Origin: Planctomycetes bacterium RBG_16_43_13
Lineage (GTDB): Bacteria > Planctomycetota > MHYJ01
DNA: 6,733 nt
NCBI GenBank assembly: GCA_001828445.1
Contig: MHYJ01000107.1
Location: 1-6,733 of the forward strand
Direction of reading: 5' to 3'
The position numbers were made by a program, and so were the translations under genes. Within the stretch, counting starts at the first letter, position 1. Each line of letters opens with the position of its first letter. The notes under the pieces are model-generated. The model searched no databases. It was not told where the DNA came from and saw only the letters and a list, made by a program, of their open reading frames with translations. Below are positions 1-5,752 of this stretch, piece by piece.

Positions 1-417
1 AAGGGCATAAGCCATAATCAATAGCCCTATAAATATTATGAGTAAAAATATGGCAGTGTTGTAGCTTATCTTCAGTATATTCTCACCAATATCGGCAGGA
101 CTACCCGGTATAGCCCTGCTGTATTGAGAACTATCAACAGGCGACTTCTGCACAGTAGGTATCGTCGGAACTGCTGTGGGCATACTCTGCACCGTGCTAA
201 CTTGTGAAATGGGCTGTTTTACAACATTATCCTGCACCCGTTCAACTTCCTTTCGGGATGGCTCTACCTTATCCTCCACGACTGTGGCTACCTCCGCCTT
301 CTGAGCAACAGGTGAATGTTGTTCTGCAGGCACCTCAGTTTTCGGCTTGATGACCTTATCACCAAGCGGACCTTTCAATATCTCGTATAAGTTTGTATGG
401 TCTTTACTTTTAGTCAT
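1..417 (-). CDS. Unrecognised single-pass membrane protein with a long cytoplasmic N-terminal tail (3' end outside the window)
   Basis: An open frame starts at an ATG at 417 and reads leftward without a stop to base 1, giving 139 residues of a longer protein. Residues 1-20 are short and charged (MTKSKDHTNLYEILKG...). Residues 21-110 are low-complexity and rich in Val, Pro, Gln, Lys and Glu, as expected for a disordered linker. Residues 120-139 (NTAIFLLIIFIGLLIMAYAL) form a clear membrane-spanning helix that reaches the edge. The absence of an N-terminal signal and the late helix suggest a cytoplasmic tail followed by a C-terminal domain across the membrane. That layout is seen in many envelope proteins, such as SPOR- or TPR-containing ones, but the decisive domain is out of view and I do not recognise the family. 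No Shine-Dalgarno sequence precedes the start. It is transcribed divergently from rpsU. Confidence 0.75.
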   Translation of the reverse strand, partial: MTKSKDHTNLYEILKGPLGDKVIKPKTEVPAEQHSPVAQKAEVATVVEDKVEPSRKEVERVQDNVVKQPISQVSTVQSMPTAVPTIPTVQKSPVDSSQYSRAIPGSPADIGENILKISYNTAIFLLIIFIGLLIMAYAL

Positions 418-444
418 ATTAGGGTGGAAAAAAATTACCAAGTA

Positions 445-473
445 ACCCTATCAGATATATATTAGCAAGTCAA
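445..473 (-). promoter_or_regulatory. Sigma-70-like promoter for the membrane-protein gene
   Basis: On the minus strand, TTGACT (473-468) is followed after 17 bases by TAGGGT (450-445), and TGA directly precedes the -10 as an extended -10 element. The predicted transcript start is near 438, about 20 bases before the ATG at 417. The -10 hexamer is weak, so the extended element and the good -35 carry the call. Confidence 0.45.
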
Positions 474-493
474 ATAGTTTTTAATATTTATAC

Positions 494-521
494 TTGCATT
501 CTAATAGCCGATTTGTATAAT
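494..521 (+). promoter_or_regulatory. Sigma-70-like promoter for rpsU and the downstream operon
   Basis: TTGCAT (494-499) and a perfect TATAAT (516-521) are separated by 16 bases. Transcription would start near 528, leaving a leader of about 55 bases before the rpsU start at 584. I see no strong hairpin or ribosomal-protein-like mimic in that leader. The promoter lies back to back with the divergent minus-strand promoter at 445-473. Confidence 0.55.
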
Positions 522-567
522 TATGTGTCTTGATGTAAATTTAGATTGCCATATTATCACAGAATAG

Positions 568-574
568 AAAGGGG
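568..574 (+). promoter_or_regulatory. Ribosome binding site of rpsU
   Basis: AAAGGGG lies 9 bases upstream of a GTG codon at 584. It supports GTG as the true start of S21. Confidence 0.6.
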
Positions 575-583
575 TTGATTTAG

Positions 584-796
584 GTGATAAGGGTAAAGGC
601 GAAAGCAGGCGAGCCACTCGATATGCTCCTGAGAAGGTTCAAAAAAATATGTGAAAAAGAAGGACTCATTCGAGATGTAAGAAAACTGTCCTACTACGAG
701 AAGCCGAGCGAGACCCGTAGACGCAAGGAAATTCAGCTTGCACGCAAAATCGAAAAGGAATCTCAGCCTCCCTCAGGGGCAACTCCACATAAATAG
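584..796 (+). CDS. rpsU: Small ribosomal subunit protein bS21
   Basis: This 70-residue basic protein matches bacterial S21, a late-assembling 30S component near the platform and anti-Shine-Dalgarno region that affects initiation. The family signature is visible: a beta-strand start (IRVKAKAGEPLD), the helix containing RRFKKICEKEGLIRDVRK, then YYEKPSETRRRKE. The length is normal, within the usual 58-71 residues, and the last 10 or so residues are a variable tail. The start is GTG at 584, supported by AAAGGGG upstream. It is the first gene of the plus-strand set, 63 bases ahead of the ABC ATPase start at 860. No terminator is evident in that gap, so the downstream genes may be co-transcribed with it. 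Confidence 0.95.
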   Translation: MIRVKAKAGEPLDMLLRRFKKICEKEGLIRDVRKLSYYEKPSETRRRKEIQLARKIEKESQPPSGATPHK

Positions 797-848
797 AATA
801 TTCTCTATATTTTGGGGGATGGCTGAACTGCGAGTTATAATCCTCGAT

Positions 849-853
849 AGGTG
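849..853 (+). promoter_or_regulatory. Ribosome binding site that selects the ATPase start
   Basis: AGGTG at 849-853 sits 6 bases before ATG 860 and matches the 3' part of the canonical Shine-Dalgarno sequence. An in-frame GTG at 851 overlaps this motif and has no good site of its own. ATG 860 is therefore the preferred start. Confidence 0.45.
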
Positions 854-859
854 CTTACT

Positions 860-1723
860 ATGGACAAGGATGCTGTAATTGAGACAGAAAATCTAACAAA
901 AGTATATAAGGACTTCTGGGGGAGGCCTCGCCTCAAGGCACTCGACCATCTCAATATCAAGGTCTTCAAAGGTGAAATCTTCGGCATACTCGGTCCAAAC
1001 GGCTCAGGTAAAACAACCACTATGAAACTCCTACTGGGGCTAATATTTCCTACAGGGGGAGACGCATGGGTTCTCTCCAAAAAGCCAACTGACGTTGCTG
1101 TAAAGGCACGTATCGGCTTTCTACCCGAGGAGTCGTATCTATACAGATTTCTAAATGCAGATGAGACGCTCGATTTCTTTGGACGCCTATTCAAAATTCC
1201 CCATAAGGAGAGAAAGAGACGCATAGATGGACTGATAAGCCAGTTCGGCTTGACTAATGCGCGAAAAAGGCAGTTAAAGGAATATTCGAAGGGTATGGTA
1301 AGGCGCGTTAGCTTTGCACAGGCATTAATAAACGATCCCGATGTGCTATTTTTGGATGAGCCAACAAGTGGGCTCGACCCCATATCCTCCCGCCAGATGA
1401 AGGATTTAATCCTCGACCTGAAGAAGAAAGGGAAAACAATATTTCTCTCCAGCCACCTATTAGCTGATGTTCAGGATATATGTGATAGGATTGCTATCCT
1501 CCACGAAGGTGTGCTCAGAAAGTATGGCTCTGTATCAGAACTTCTAAAGAACAAAAACTCCATTACTATGACCTTCAGCAATATAACCGACGAGACACGT
1601 AGAAAATTAGAAGAGACAGTAATAAAGGATGGTGGCAGGGTCGTTACAGCCGATTATACGACGGAGACCTTAGAGGATGTATTCCTCAGAACTGTTAGAA
1701 ACCAAGAAGATAGTAAAAATTAA
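860..1723 (+). CDS. ABC transporter ATP-binding protein (ABC-2/bacitracin-NatA-like exporter type)
   Basis: This is a 287-residue nucleotide-binding subunit that would power an ABC-2 type membrane exporter at the inner membrane. From ATG 860, Walker A is GPNGSGKTT (45-53). The Q-loop region is IGFLPEE (85-91), with Pro-Glu where Gln is classical, as is common in this subfamily. The signature is YSKGM (142-146) instead of LSGGQ. Walker B is [14 protein letters not shown] (161-174) with catalytic Glu167, and the switch His is H199 in SSHLL. The C-terminal part (about 225-287) ends in [10 protein letters not shown], typical of the NatA/CcmA-like ATPases. All catalytic residues are present, so it should be active. 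The start could instead be GTG 851, adding 3 residues. No permease gene follows: the next gene begins 7 bases downstream and encodes a pterin enzyme. The substrate cannot be inferred. Confidence 0.92.
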   Translation: MDKDAVIETENLTKVYKDFWGRPRLKALDHLNIKVFKGEIFGILGPNGSGKTTTMKLLLGLIFPTGGDAWVLSKKPTDVAVKARIGFLPEESYLYRFLNADETLDFFGRLFKIPHKERKRRIDGLISQFGLTNARKRQLKEYSKGMVRRVSFAQALINDPDVLFLDEPTSGLDPISSRQMKDLILDLKKKGKTIFLSSHLLADVQDICDRIAILHEGVLRKYGSVSELLKNKNSITMTFSNITDETRRKLEETVIKDGGRVVTADYTTETLEDVFLRTVRNQEDSKN

Positions 1724-1730
1724 ATTCTAT

Positions 1731-2075
1731 ATGAAAGTGGGCATAGTAGAACATATCGACAGTATGCACTCTCTACCGGGTCACCAAAAATGCGGCGTCC
1801 CGCACGGCCATACGTATAAAGTTGAGGTAACTATGGATGGACCAGTTACGAACGGAATGGTAATTGATTTTGATATCCTTAAGAGAGAAACACGGGCTAT
1901 ACTGAAAACATTTGACCATGTGAACCTGAATACCATATTACAGTATCCATCCTGCGAAAATATGTGTGCAGAGATACATAAAAACCTGAAAGAGAGAATT
2001 GGCTCTAATGGTGAGCATAAACTCTCCATCCGAATTTGGGAAGGCGATGGGAAGTGGGCAGAGATAACAGAGTAA
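1731..2075 (+). CDS. queD: 6-carboxytetrahydropterin synthase (QueD / PTPS family)
   Basis: This 114-residue enzyme belongs to the 6-pyruvoyl-tetrahydropterin synthase superfamily. QueD converts 7,8-dihydroneopterin triphosphate to 6-carboxy-5,6,7,8-tetrahydropterin, the second step toward preQ0 and queuosine. Zinc ligands are visible as His13 (SMHSL) and the HGH pair His25/His27. The catalytic Cys21 lies in KCGVPHGH, Asp62-His63 lie in FDHVNLN, and Glu104 lies in IWEGDG, so the active site is complete. VIDFDILK is the usual strand-helix junction. A Cys in the CxxxHGH motif favours QueD over folate-type PTPS-III. The short form and the IVEHIDSMHSLPGH opening resemble archaeal-style members, judged from memory. 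The frame extends up to 1677, but that would overlap the ATPase gene by 47 bases. ATG 1731 gives the normal family N-terminus. It has no Shine-Dalgarno sequence and probably relies on coupling with the ATPase stop 7 bases upstream. queC, queE and queF are not in the window. Confidence 0.9.
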   Translation: MKVGIVEHIDSMHSLPGHQKCGVPHGHTYKVEVTMDGPVTNGMVIDFDILKRETRAILKTFDHVNLNTILQYPSCENMCAEIHKNLKERIGSNGEHKLSIRIWEGDGKWAEITE

Positions 2076-2096
2076 AGTAAATAATTGTTTACCGCT

Positions 2097-2459
2097 ATGA
2101 AAATAATATCAGAAACACCACCCAAATATAGCCGTCAACTACGACATACTATAGTAGAGGGAGGAAATGGGAAGTTCTATGCCATCTTGACCCAGCAACT
2201 CTACGACAGACAGCCACATCCAGAGTTTCCAAATTATGAGGTTGCTGTCAACGAAACAGATATAAATGGTAAGTTCAAGGTGTTAGTAGGCATATATTTG
2301 AAGAGATTCTTTGCAAAAGAGGATGCGGTTGCTACTTACCAGAAGATACTCGACAATTTTGATGAGTTGCTAAATATACCGCAGAAGCAGGAAGTGCAAA
2401 GTAAGCCATCTGCACCAAAACCAACCGTCTCTACTACAGAAAGTAGCACTACTCACTAA
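2097..2459 (+). CDS. Unrecognised 120-residue protein coupled to the SpoIIE-type phosphatase
   Basis: I do not recognise this family. The first 95 or so residues look like a small folded alpha/beta domain: IVEGGNGKFYAILTQQLYD, then FPNYEVAVNETDINGKFKV, then a helix around EDAVATYQKILDNFDELL. From about residue 96 the chain becomes low-complexity and rich in Pro, Ser, Thr and Lys, ending TESSTTH, which is probably a flexible tail. There is no signal peptide, membrane segment or metal-binding motif. It lies 21 bases after queD and only 2 bases before the phosphatase start, so the two are almost certainly co-translated. A TTG at 2085 would add four residues, and neither start has a Shine-Dalgarno sequence. 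I looked for the STAS anti-anti-sigma pattern expected of a phosphatase substrate and did not see it. A role as a phosphatase partner is inferred from position only. Confidence 0.75.
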   Translation: MKIISETPPKYSRQLRHTIVEGGNGKFYAILTQQLYDRQPHPEFPNYEVAVNETDINGKFKVLVGIYLKRFFAKEDAVATYQKILDNFDELLNIPQKQEVQSKPSAPKPTVSTTESSTTH

Positions 2460-2461
2460 CT

Positions 2462-3385
2462 ATGGCAACATATAATAATCCTCCATATAAAAGGGCTGGG
2501 AGAACATCCCTACACAGGCAGACCGTTGCAATGAGACCTCATCTCAGAAGAGGCGGTGTAAGACCGCGGATGGGTCTACTGAAGTTTAAGAAAGTAGATG
2601 AGCCGTTGAGCGATACGGAGAGAGGTATGCTTGACCACGAGCTTGCAATAGCCGAGGAGATACAGGCAAATCTGCTACCAAAAAGGATACCACAACTTAC
2701 AGGGTATGAATTAGGTGCATATTATAAGCCATCAAGAGATGTCGGTGGCGATTACTACGACTTTATAGAAATTGATAGCGACAGATTGGGCTTACTTGTG
2801 GCAGATGTATCAGGTAAAGGCATACCCGGTAGTATGGTTATGACTGAGGCAAGGGCACTCATTAGAAGCGAGGCAACAAGAACTGATTCCCCTGCGGAGA
2901 CGTTTATACGAGTAAATCGCATACTCCATAATGATATAAAGCGTGGGATGTTTGTTACTGCATTCTATGCTATTCTGGACACAAAAAAAGACACACTTTG
3001 TCTTACGAGTGCGGGACACAACCCTATGGTGCTATGGAGAAAGGCATCAAATACCTGTCACCTCGTGAACCCAAGCGGATTAGCACTCGGTATAGATAAA
3101 GGACCCATCTTCGAACGTTCCATAAAGGAGCAGAAACTACAGATGTATAAATGCGACCGCTTCGTTATATATACTGACGGAGTTACAGAGGCAATGAATG
3201 AAAAAGATGAACCACTTGGTCAGAACAGATTTTATATGAAGGTCAAAGAGTTCGCAGAAAAGGGCTCTAATGAATTCATAAGCTTAATGGTAAAGGTGGT
3301 TGAAGAACATCAAGGTAAGGCAGAACAGCACGACGACATCACAATAGTAACCTGCAGGGCAAAACCACAAGGAGGAGAGGAATAA
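2462..3385 (+). CDS. PP2C-family serine/threonine phosphatase (SpoIIE/RsbU type)
   Basis: This 307-residue soluble protein has a SpoIIE-type PPM catalytic domain at about residues 62-300. Such enzymes remove phosphate from Ser/Thr of STAS-domain antagonists in partner-switching pathways that control sigma factors or other outputs. Metal-binding and family motifs are intact: RDVGGDYYD (92-100, Asp97), VADVSGKG (113-120, Asp115), SAGHNP (183-188), YTDGVTEA (237-244, Asp239) and HDDITIV (290-296, Asp292). The helix ELAIAEEIQANLLP (60-73) is the usual RsbU-type linker that passes activation into the catalytic domain. The N-terminal 45 residues are Arg-rich and strongly basic, with no PAS, GAF, HAMP, receiver or membrane part visible. 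The regulatory input is therefore probably another protein. The start is 2 bases after the preceding stop and has no Shine-Dalgarno sequence, consistent with translational coupling. No STAS protein or anti-sigma kinase is in view. Confidence 0.93.
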   Translation: MATYNNPPYKRAGRTSLHRQTVAMRPHLRRGGVRPRMGLLKFKKVDEPLSDTERGMLDHELAIAEEIQANLLPKRIPQLTGYELGAYYKPSRDVGGDYYDFIEIDSDRLGLLVADVSGKGIPGSMVMTEARALIRSEATRTDSPAETFIRVNRILHNDIKRGMFVTAFYAILDTKKDTLCLTSAGHNPMVLWRKASNTCHLVNPSGLALGIDKGPIFERSIKEQKLQMYKCDRFVIYTDGVTEAMNEKDEPLGQNRFYMKVKEFAEKGSNEFISLMVKVVEEHQGKAEQHDDITIVTCRAKPQGGEE

Positions 3386-3389
3386 TCTA

Positions 3390-4202
3390 TTAGCAGAATA
3401 TATTTCTTATGTACTCTAATCCTTTCCTGCCTGCCTCATCAGGATTATTCTTATACGGATAGAGTTCCAACGTTATAAAGCCGCTATATCCTACCCTATC
3501 AAGAACGGTTCTCAGAGACCGAAAGTTTATATCGCCTTCACCAGGGATTAAGTGATTATGAACTCCCCCTTTTATATCCTCTAAATGTATATTCCATATC
3601 TTGTCGGCAAGCGGTTCAATCGTCAGCCCTATATCATCACCTGCCACAGCAGAATGCCCTATATCAAGGTTTGCACCCAATAGAGGATGGCTAATATCAG
3701 CTATAATGCGTAAGAGTTTATCCGCATTATCAATATAGAATCCCGGCTCATACTCTATCCCTATTTTTATGTTGTATTGCTCCGCAGAGGTAAGTATCTC
3801 CTTTAGTGAGGCAAGTAATATATCGTATGCTTCACTATCAGAACAGGTAGAACTTCTCTGCTCTACAGATATTGATATATTCTTACTACATAATTTATTG
3901 GCTATGTATATACATCGTTTTATGTAATCTATACGTTTCCTCCTATTCGTTGAATCTTGAGAAATTATAGATTCCAGTCCTTCGGCAGTATTTGCATTTA
4001 TATTAGATATCGCCAGAGAGTATGATTCTATAACCGACTTTAATGCATCTATCTCATAATCCTTTATTTTATTAGGTAGGATGTGAGGAGCATCGGCGAG
4101 TATCTCTACACCATCAAACCCTAATCTGCTTATTCTTTCTATTGCCTCTGATGACGAGAAGTTGGTATATGCATTTGTGCTATAGGCGAACTTATATTTC
4201 AT
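3390..4202 (-). CDS. Sugar phosphate isomerase/epimerase-like TIM-barrel protein (AP_endonuc_2 / xylose isomerase-like)
   Basis: This 270-residue protein has the metal-dependent TIM barrel shared by xylose isomerase-like epimerases, inosose dehydratases, IolE/IolI and endonuclease IV. Visible strands and motifs are RLGFDGVEIL (26-35), KIGIEYEPG (146-154, metal-ligand Glu), NLDIGHS (178-184, Asp180 and His183), IWNIHLEDIKG (202-212, His206), IPGEGDINF (219-227, Glu222 and Asp224) and FITLELYP (242-249, Glu246). These are the expected ligand positions for one divalent metal, so it should be catalytic. The length suits a single-domain sugar isomerase or epimerase rather than a DNA-repair endonuclease, whose extra motifs I do not see. 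The substrate is unknown. Its ATG overlaps the export-protein stop as ATGA, so it is translationally coupled to that gene. It is the last gene of the operon and converges on the phosphatase gene with 4 bases between the stops. Confidence 0.88.
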   Translation of the reverse strand: MKYKFAYSTNAYTNFSSSEAIERISRLGFDGVEILADAPHILPNKIKDYEIDALKSVIESYSLAISNINANTAEGLESIISQDSTNRRKRIDYIKRCIYIANKLCSKNISISVEQRSSTCSDSEAYDILLASLKEILTSAEQYNIKIGIEYEPGFYIDNADKLLRIIADISHPLLGANLDIGHSAVAGDDIGLTIEPLADKIWNIHLEDIKGGVHNHLIPGEGDINFRSLRTVLDRVGYSGFITLELYPYKNNPDEAGRKGLEYIRNIFC

Positions 4203-5032
4203 TTATTGCCAAGTTCCCGTGTCAAACCGTCTATACCTATTTTGCCGTTTATGTATGCCTCAATATATTCCAATTCCCTTGCTGACTGCTCTTTTTCGCC
4301 ATATATCACAGGAACTATAATAATGTCACCGTCTCGCAGTATAATATTTTGTGCCATATCGCCCATTACGTTGAACTTTACCAAGTCACATACTATTACT
4401 TCGTAGTTATTATCTCTCTTCCTTATCACCATAACCTGCGTCAAAGCGGAGTCACTCTTTCTACCTGCCTTGACAATTAGCACAAAAAGGGTCTGTGGCG
4501 TGTTATTTTTCAGGTATGGATTTGGCATAGACAGCTCATACCTCCCACTTTTTTCTACCCTGCCCAATACCGTTACCGTGCCACTACTCTCTCTCGTAGC
4601 ATAACCCATAACCGATAGCACTACCTGTGGATTTAATAGATATTCTTTTAATTTCTTTTCTACCTCGTCTCGGAGATCGCGTAACGTTTTACCCCTTACA
4701 CTTACATCCCTTATATACTTTATACTAATTACACCGTTTGACGGGATTAGGTAAACACTCGCCATATCATCATAGCCGATAATCTCTAACTTCAACTTCA
4801 CGCCTGCATCTATAACACGCTCGTCATCAATAACCCATATCTCGTCTTGCTTTTCCTTCTCTACGTAGTTTTCTGCCATTACAATCACATCTTTTAATTT
4901 GGGGTATCTTCCCAGAACTGCCTCTCCGTCAAATAGTGGAACATATATCCCACCTGCACAGCAGGTCAGTAGTAAAAACAGGACAGAGCAACTGGGCTTA
5001 CTGATTAGGTATTTGTATAGTAGGTTTAGCAT
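4199..5032 (-). CDS. Polysaccharide export protein (Wza-like, Poly_export and SLBB domains)
   Basis: This 277-residue envelope protein resembles outer-membrane polysaccharide export proteins (Wza/KpsD/GumB family), which form periplasm-to-surface channels. A hydrophobic stretch at about 15-25 (CSVLFLLLTCC) after a short basic region acts as a signal peptide. LLTC or LTCC could be a non-canonical lipobox around Cys24/Cys25. The Poly_export domain covers about 75-143, including IPSNGVISIKYIRDVSVRG and the following helix ending NPQVVLSV. An SLBB-like segment begins at VTVLGRVEKSGRYEL (153-167) and continues with VLIVKAGRKSD. It closes with RDGDIIIVP (233-241). Unlike full-length Wza, only one SLBB-like repeat and a short charged tail are visible, so it is a compact member. 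The gene start overlaps the end of the lipoprotein gene by 35 bases, with weak GGAAAAG just before the ATG. The next alternative Met (52) would remove the signal. Confidence 0.85.
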   Translation of the reverse strand: MLNLLYKYLISKPSCSVLFLLLTCCAGGIYVPLFDGEAVLGRYPKLKDVIVMAENYVEKEKQDEIWVIDDERVIDAGVKLKLEIIGYDDMASVYLIPSNGVISIKYIRDVSVRGKTLRDLRDEVEKKLKEYLLNPQVVLSVMGYATRESSGTVTVLGRVEKSGRYELSMPNPYLKNNTPQTLFVLIVKAGRKSDSALTQVMVIRKRDNNYEVIVCDLVKFNVMGDMAQNIILRDGDIIIVPVIYGEKEQSARELEYIEAYINGKIGIDGLTRELGNK

Positions 5033-5684
5033 CTTTTCCGAAGGAAATAAGCTCTATATGCTTAACTTTTGCACCTGCGGCACCATTTAACATAATCAAT
5101 CCATCAGAATAAAGTTTAGGTATATAGCTGCTTGTATATTTCGTCTCCTCAGTTAGACGGCCATCCTCATCTGTGAACGTAGTTTTCGTAACTATAGTAT
5201 CAAATTTACCTACCTTAAACTCCATTACCTGCCGTCCAACTTTCTTATCTTTCATCTTAGGCCATTCGCTGGGAACATCTACATAGTGTTCTATTGTCTG
5301 CTCCGTTGGTGGCTTATTGTTCTCTGAATAAAATGCCTTCTTAATATTACATTCGGGTGTAACAAATTGGCGGGATACCCCCTGAAGACCATTCCCAGAT
5401 ACCTCAATCCAGAAATTATTACCCTCTTTAGCTACTACTGATATTTTTAGGTCAGACGTCTCATCCCCCGCTGAGGTAATCTTATATAACACCCACTCTC
5501 CGACGTTATATGATTTCACATCACCATAGGTATACTTATCGTAGAGCGGTGGAATGTATGAATACTGCTGTGATGTCTTGTTATTGTGAGGATGCCGCAC
5601 CACATCAGAAGGTCCGAATATAATAGAACAGCCGCAAAGTAACCAAAGTAACATCGTAGAGAGAACTGTTATCTTATTCAGCAT
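4998..5684 (-). CDS. Putative lipoprotein of unknown function
   Basis: This 228-residue protein begins with a signal peptide: MLNK, then hydrophobic ITVLSTMLLWLL, then LCGC at 16-19. Cys19 is the likely lipidated residue; Cys at the -2 position makes the lipobox imperfect but plausible. A flexible stretch (20-55) follows. From 60 onward come beta-rich segments (VGEWVLYKITSAG, LKISVVAKEGNNFWIEVSG, then QVMEFKVGKFDTIVTKTTFT) that read like an extracytoplasmic beta-sandwich or LolA-like fold. I do not recognise the family, and the fold remark is an impression. The start at 5684 has a strong AGGGGG directly upstream. It is the first gene of the minus-strand operon and overlaps the export-protein gene by 35 bases, so it probably works with that protein at the outer membrane. 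Confidence 0.8.
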   Translation of the reverse strand: MLNKITVLSTMLLWLLCGCSIIFGPSDVVRHPHNNKTSQQYSYIPPLYDKYTYGDVKSYNVGEWVLYKITSAGDETSDLKISVVAKEGNNFWIEVSGNGLQGVSRQFVTPECNIKKAFYSENNKPPTEQTIEHYVDVPSEWPKMKDKKVGRQVMEFKVGKFDTIVTKTTFTDEDGRLTEETKYTSSYIPKLYSDGLIMLNGAAGAKVKHIELISFGKDAKPTIQIPNQ

Positions 5685-5687
5685 AAA

Positions 5688-5693
5688 CCCCCT
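5688..5693 (-). promoter_or_regulatory. Ribosome binding site of the lipoprotein gene
   Basis: On the minus strand, AGGGGG is followed by TTT and then the ATG at 5684. This fixes the start and is the clearest Shine-Dalgarno sequence in this operon. The predicted transcript start lies only about 2 bases upstream of it. Confidence 0.55.
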
Positions 5694-5701
5694 GAGCTAT
5701 A

Positions 5702-5730
5702 ATTATGCCCCATAGCAACAATATAGTCAA
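5702..5730 (-). promoter_or_regulatory. Sigma-70-like promoter for the lipoprotein-exporter-isomerase operon
   Basis: On the minus strand, TTGACT (5730-5725) and CATAAT (5707-5702) are separated by exactly 17 bases, each matching the consensus at 5 of 6 positions. The predicted start is near 5695, leaving a very short leader of about 11 bases that is almost entirely the ribosome binding site. Confidence 0.55.
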
Positions 5731-5752
5731 ACACTTTTCCTTGATTTATAAG
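5724..5752 (+). promoter_or_regulatory. Candidate promoter for the acyl-CoA synthetase gene
   Basis: TAGTCA (5724-5729) and TATAAG (5747-5752) are 17 bases apart, with the start expected near 5759, about 25 bases before ATG 5784. The -35 is only a 4-of-6 match and it overlaps the -35 of the divergent minus-strand promoter. The two polymerases would therefore compete for this site. Confidence 0.35.

Noticed and set aside
835..1383. A 182-codon open frame on the minus strand
   Set aside because: It is fully antisense to the ABC ATPase gene, whose Walker motifs fix the coding strand. Its translation is Ser/Leu/Arg-rich with no family resemblance.
1677..1730. Upstream extension of queD to ATG 1677
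   Set aside because: It would add 18 residues without family resemblance and overlap the ATPase gene by 47 bases. ATG 1731 gives the normal N-terminus.
1781..2125. A 114-codon minus-strand open frame over queD
   Set aside because: It is a shadow of queD. It spans the queD stop but has no motif, no ribosome binding site and no promoter.
2097..2459. The small protein as a STAS-domain anti-anti-sigma factor
   Set aside because: This is the expected substrate type for the phosphatase, but the conserved Asp-Ser phosphorylation loop and the STAS strand pattern are not visible.
2810..3019. A 69-codon minus-strand open frame inside the phosphatase gene
   Set aside because: It lies within the conserved catalytic domain of the opposite strand and has no sign of independent coding.
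3417..3447. Inverted repeat TAATCCT/AGGATTA as a possible terminator for the plus-strand operon
   Set aside because: The stem is 7 pairs and AT-rich, the loop is 17 bases, and no clean T-run follows. It also lies inside the isomerase coding sequence, so it is probably chance.
4206..5090. Short plus-strand open frames at 4206-4406 and 4899-5090
   Set aside because: Both are antisense to the exporter and lipoprotein genes and show no motif or translation signal.
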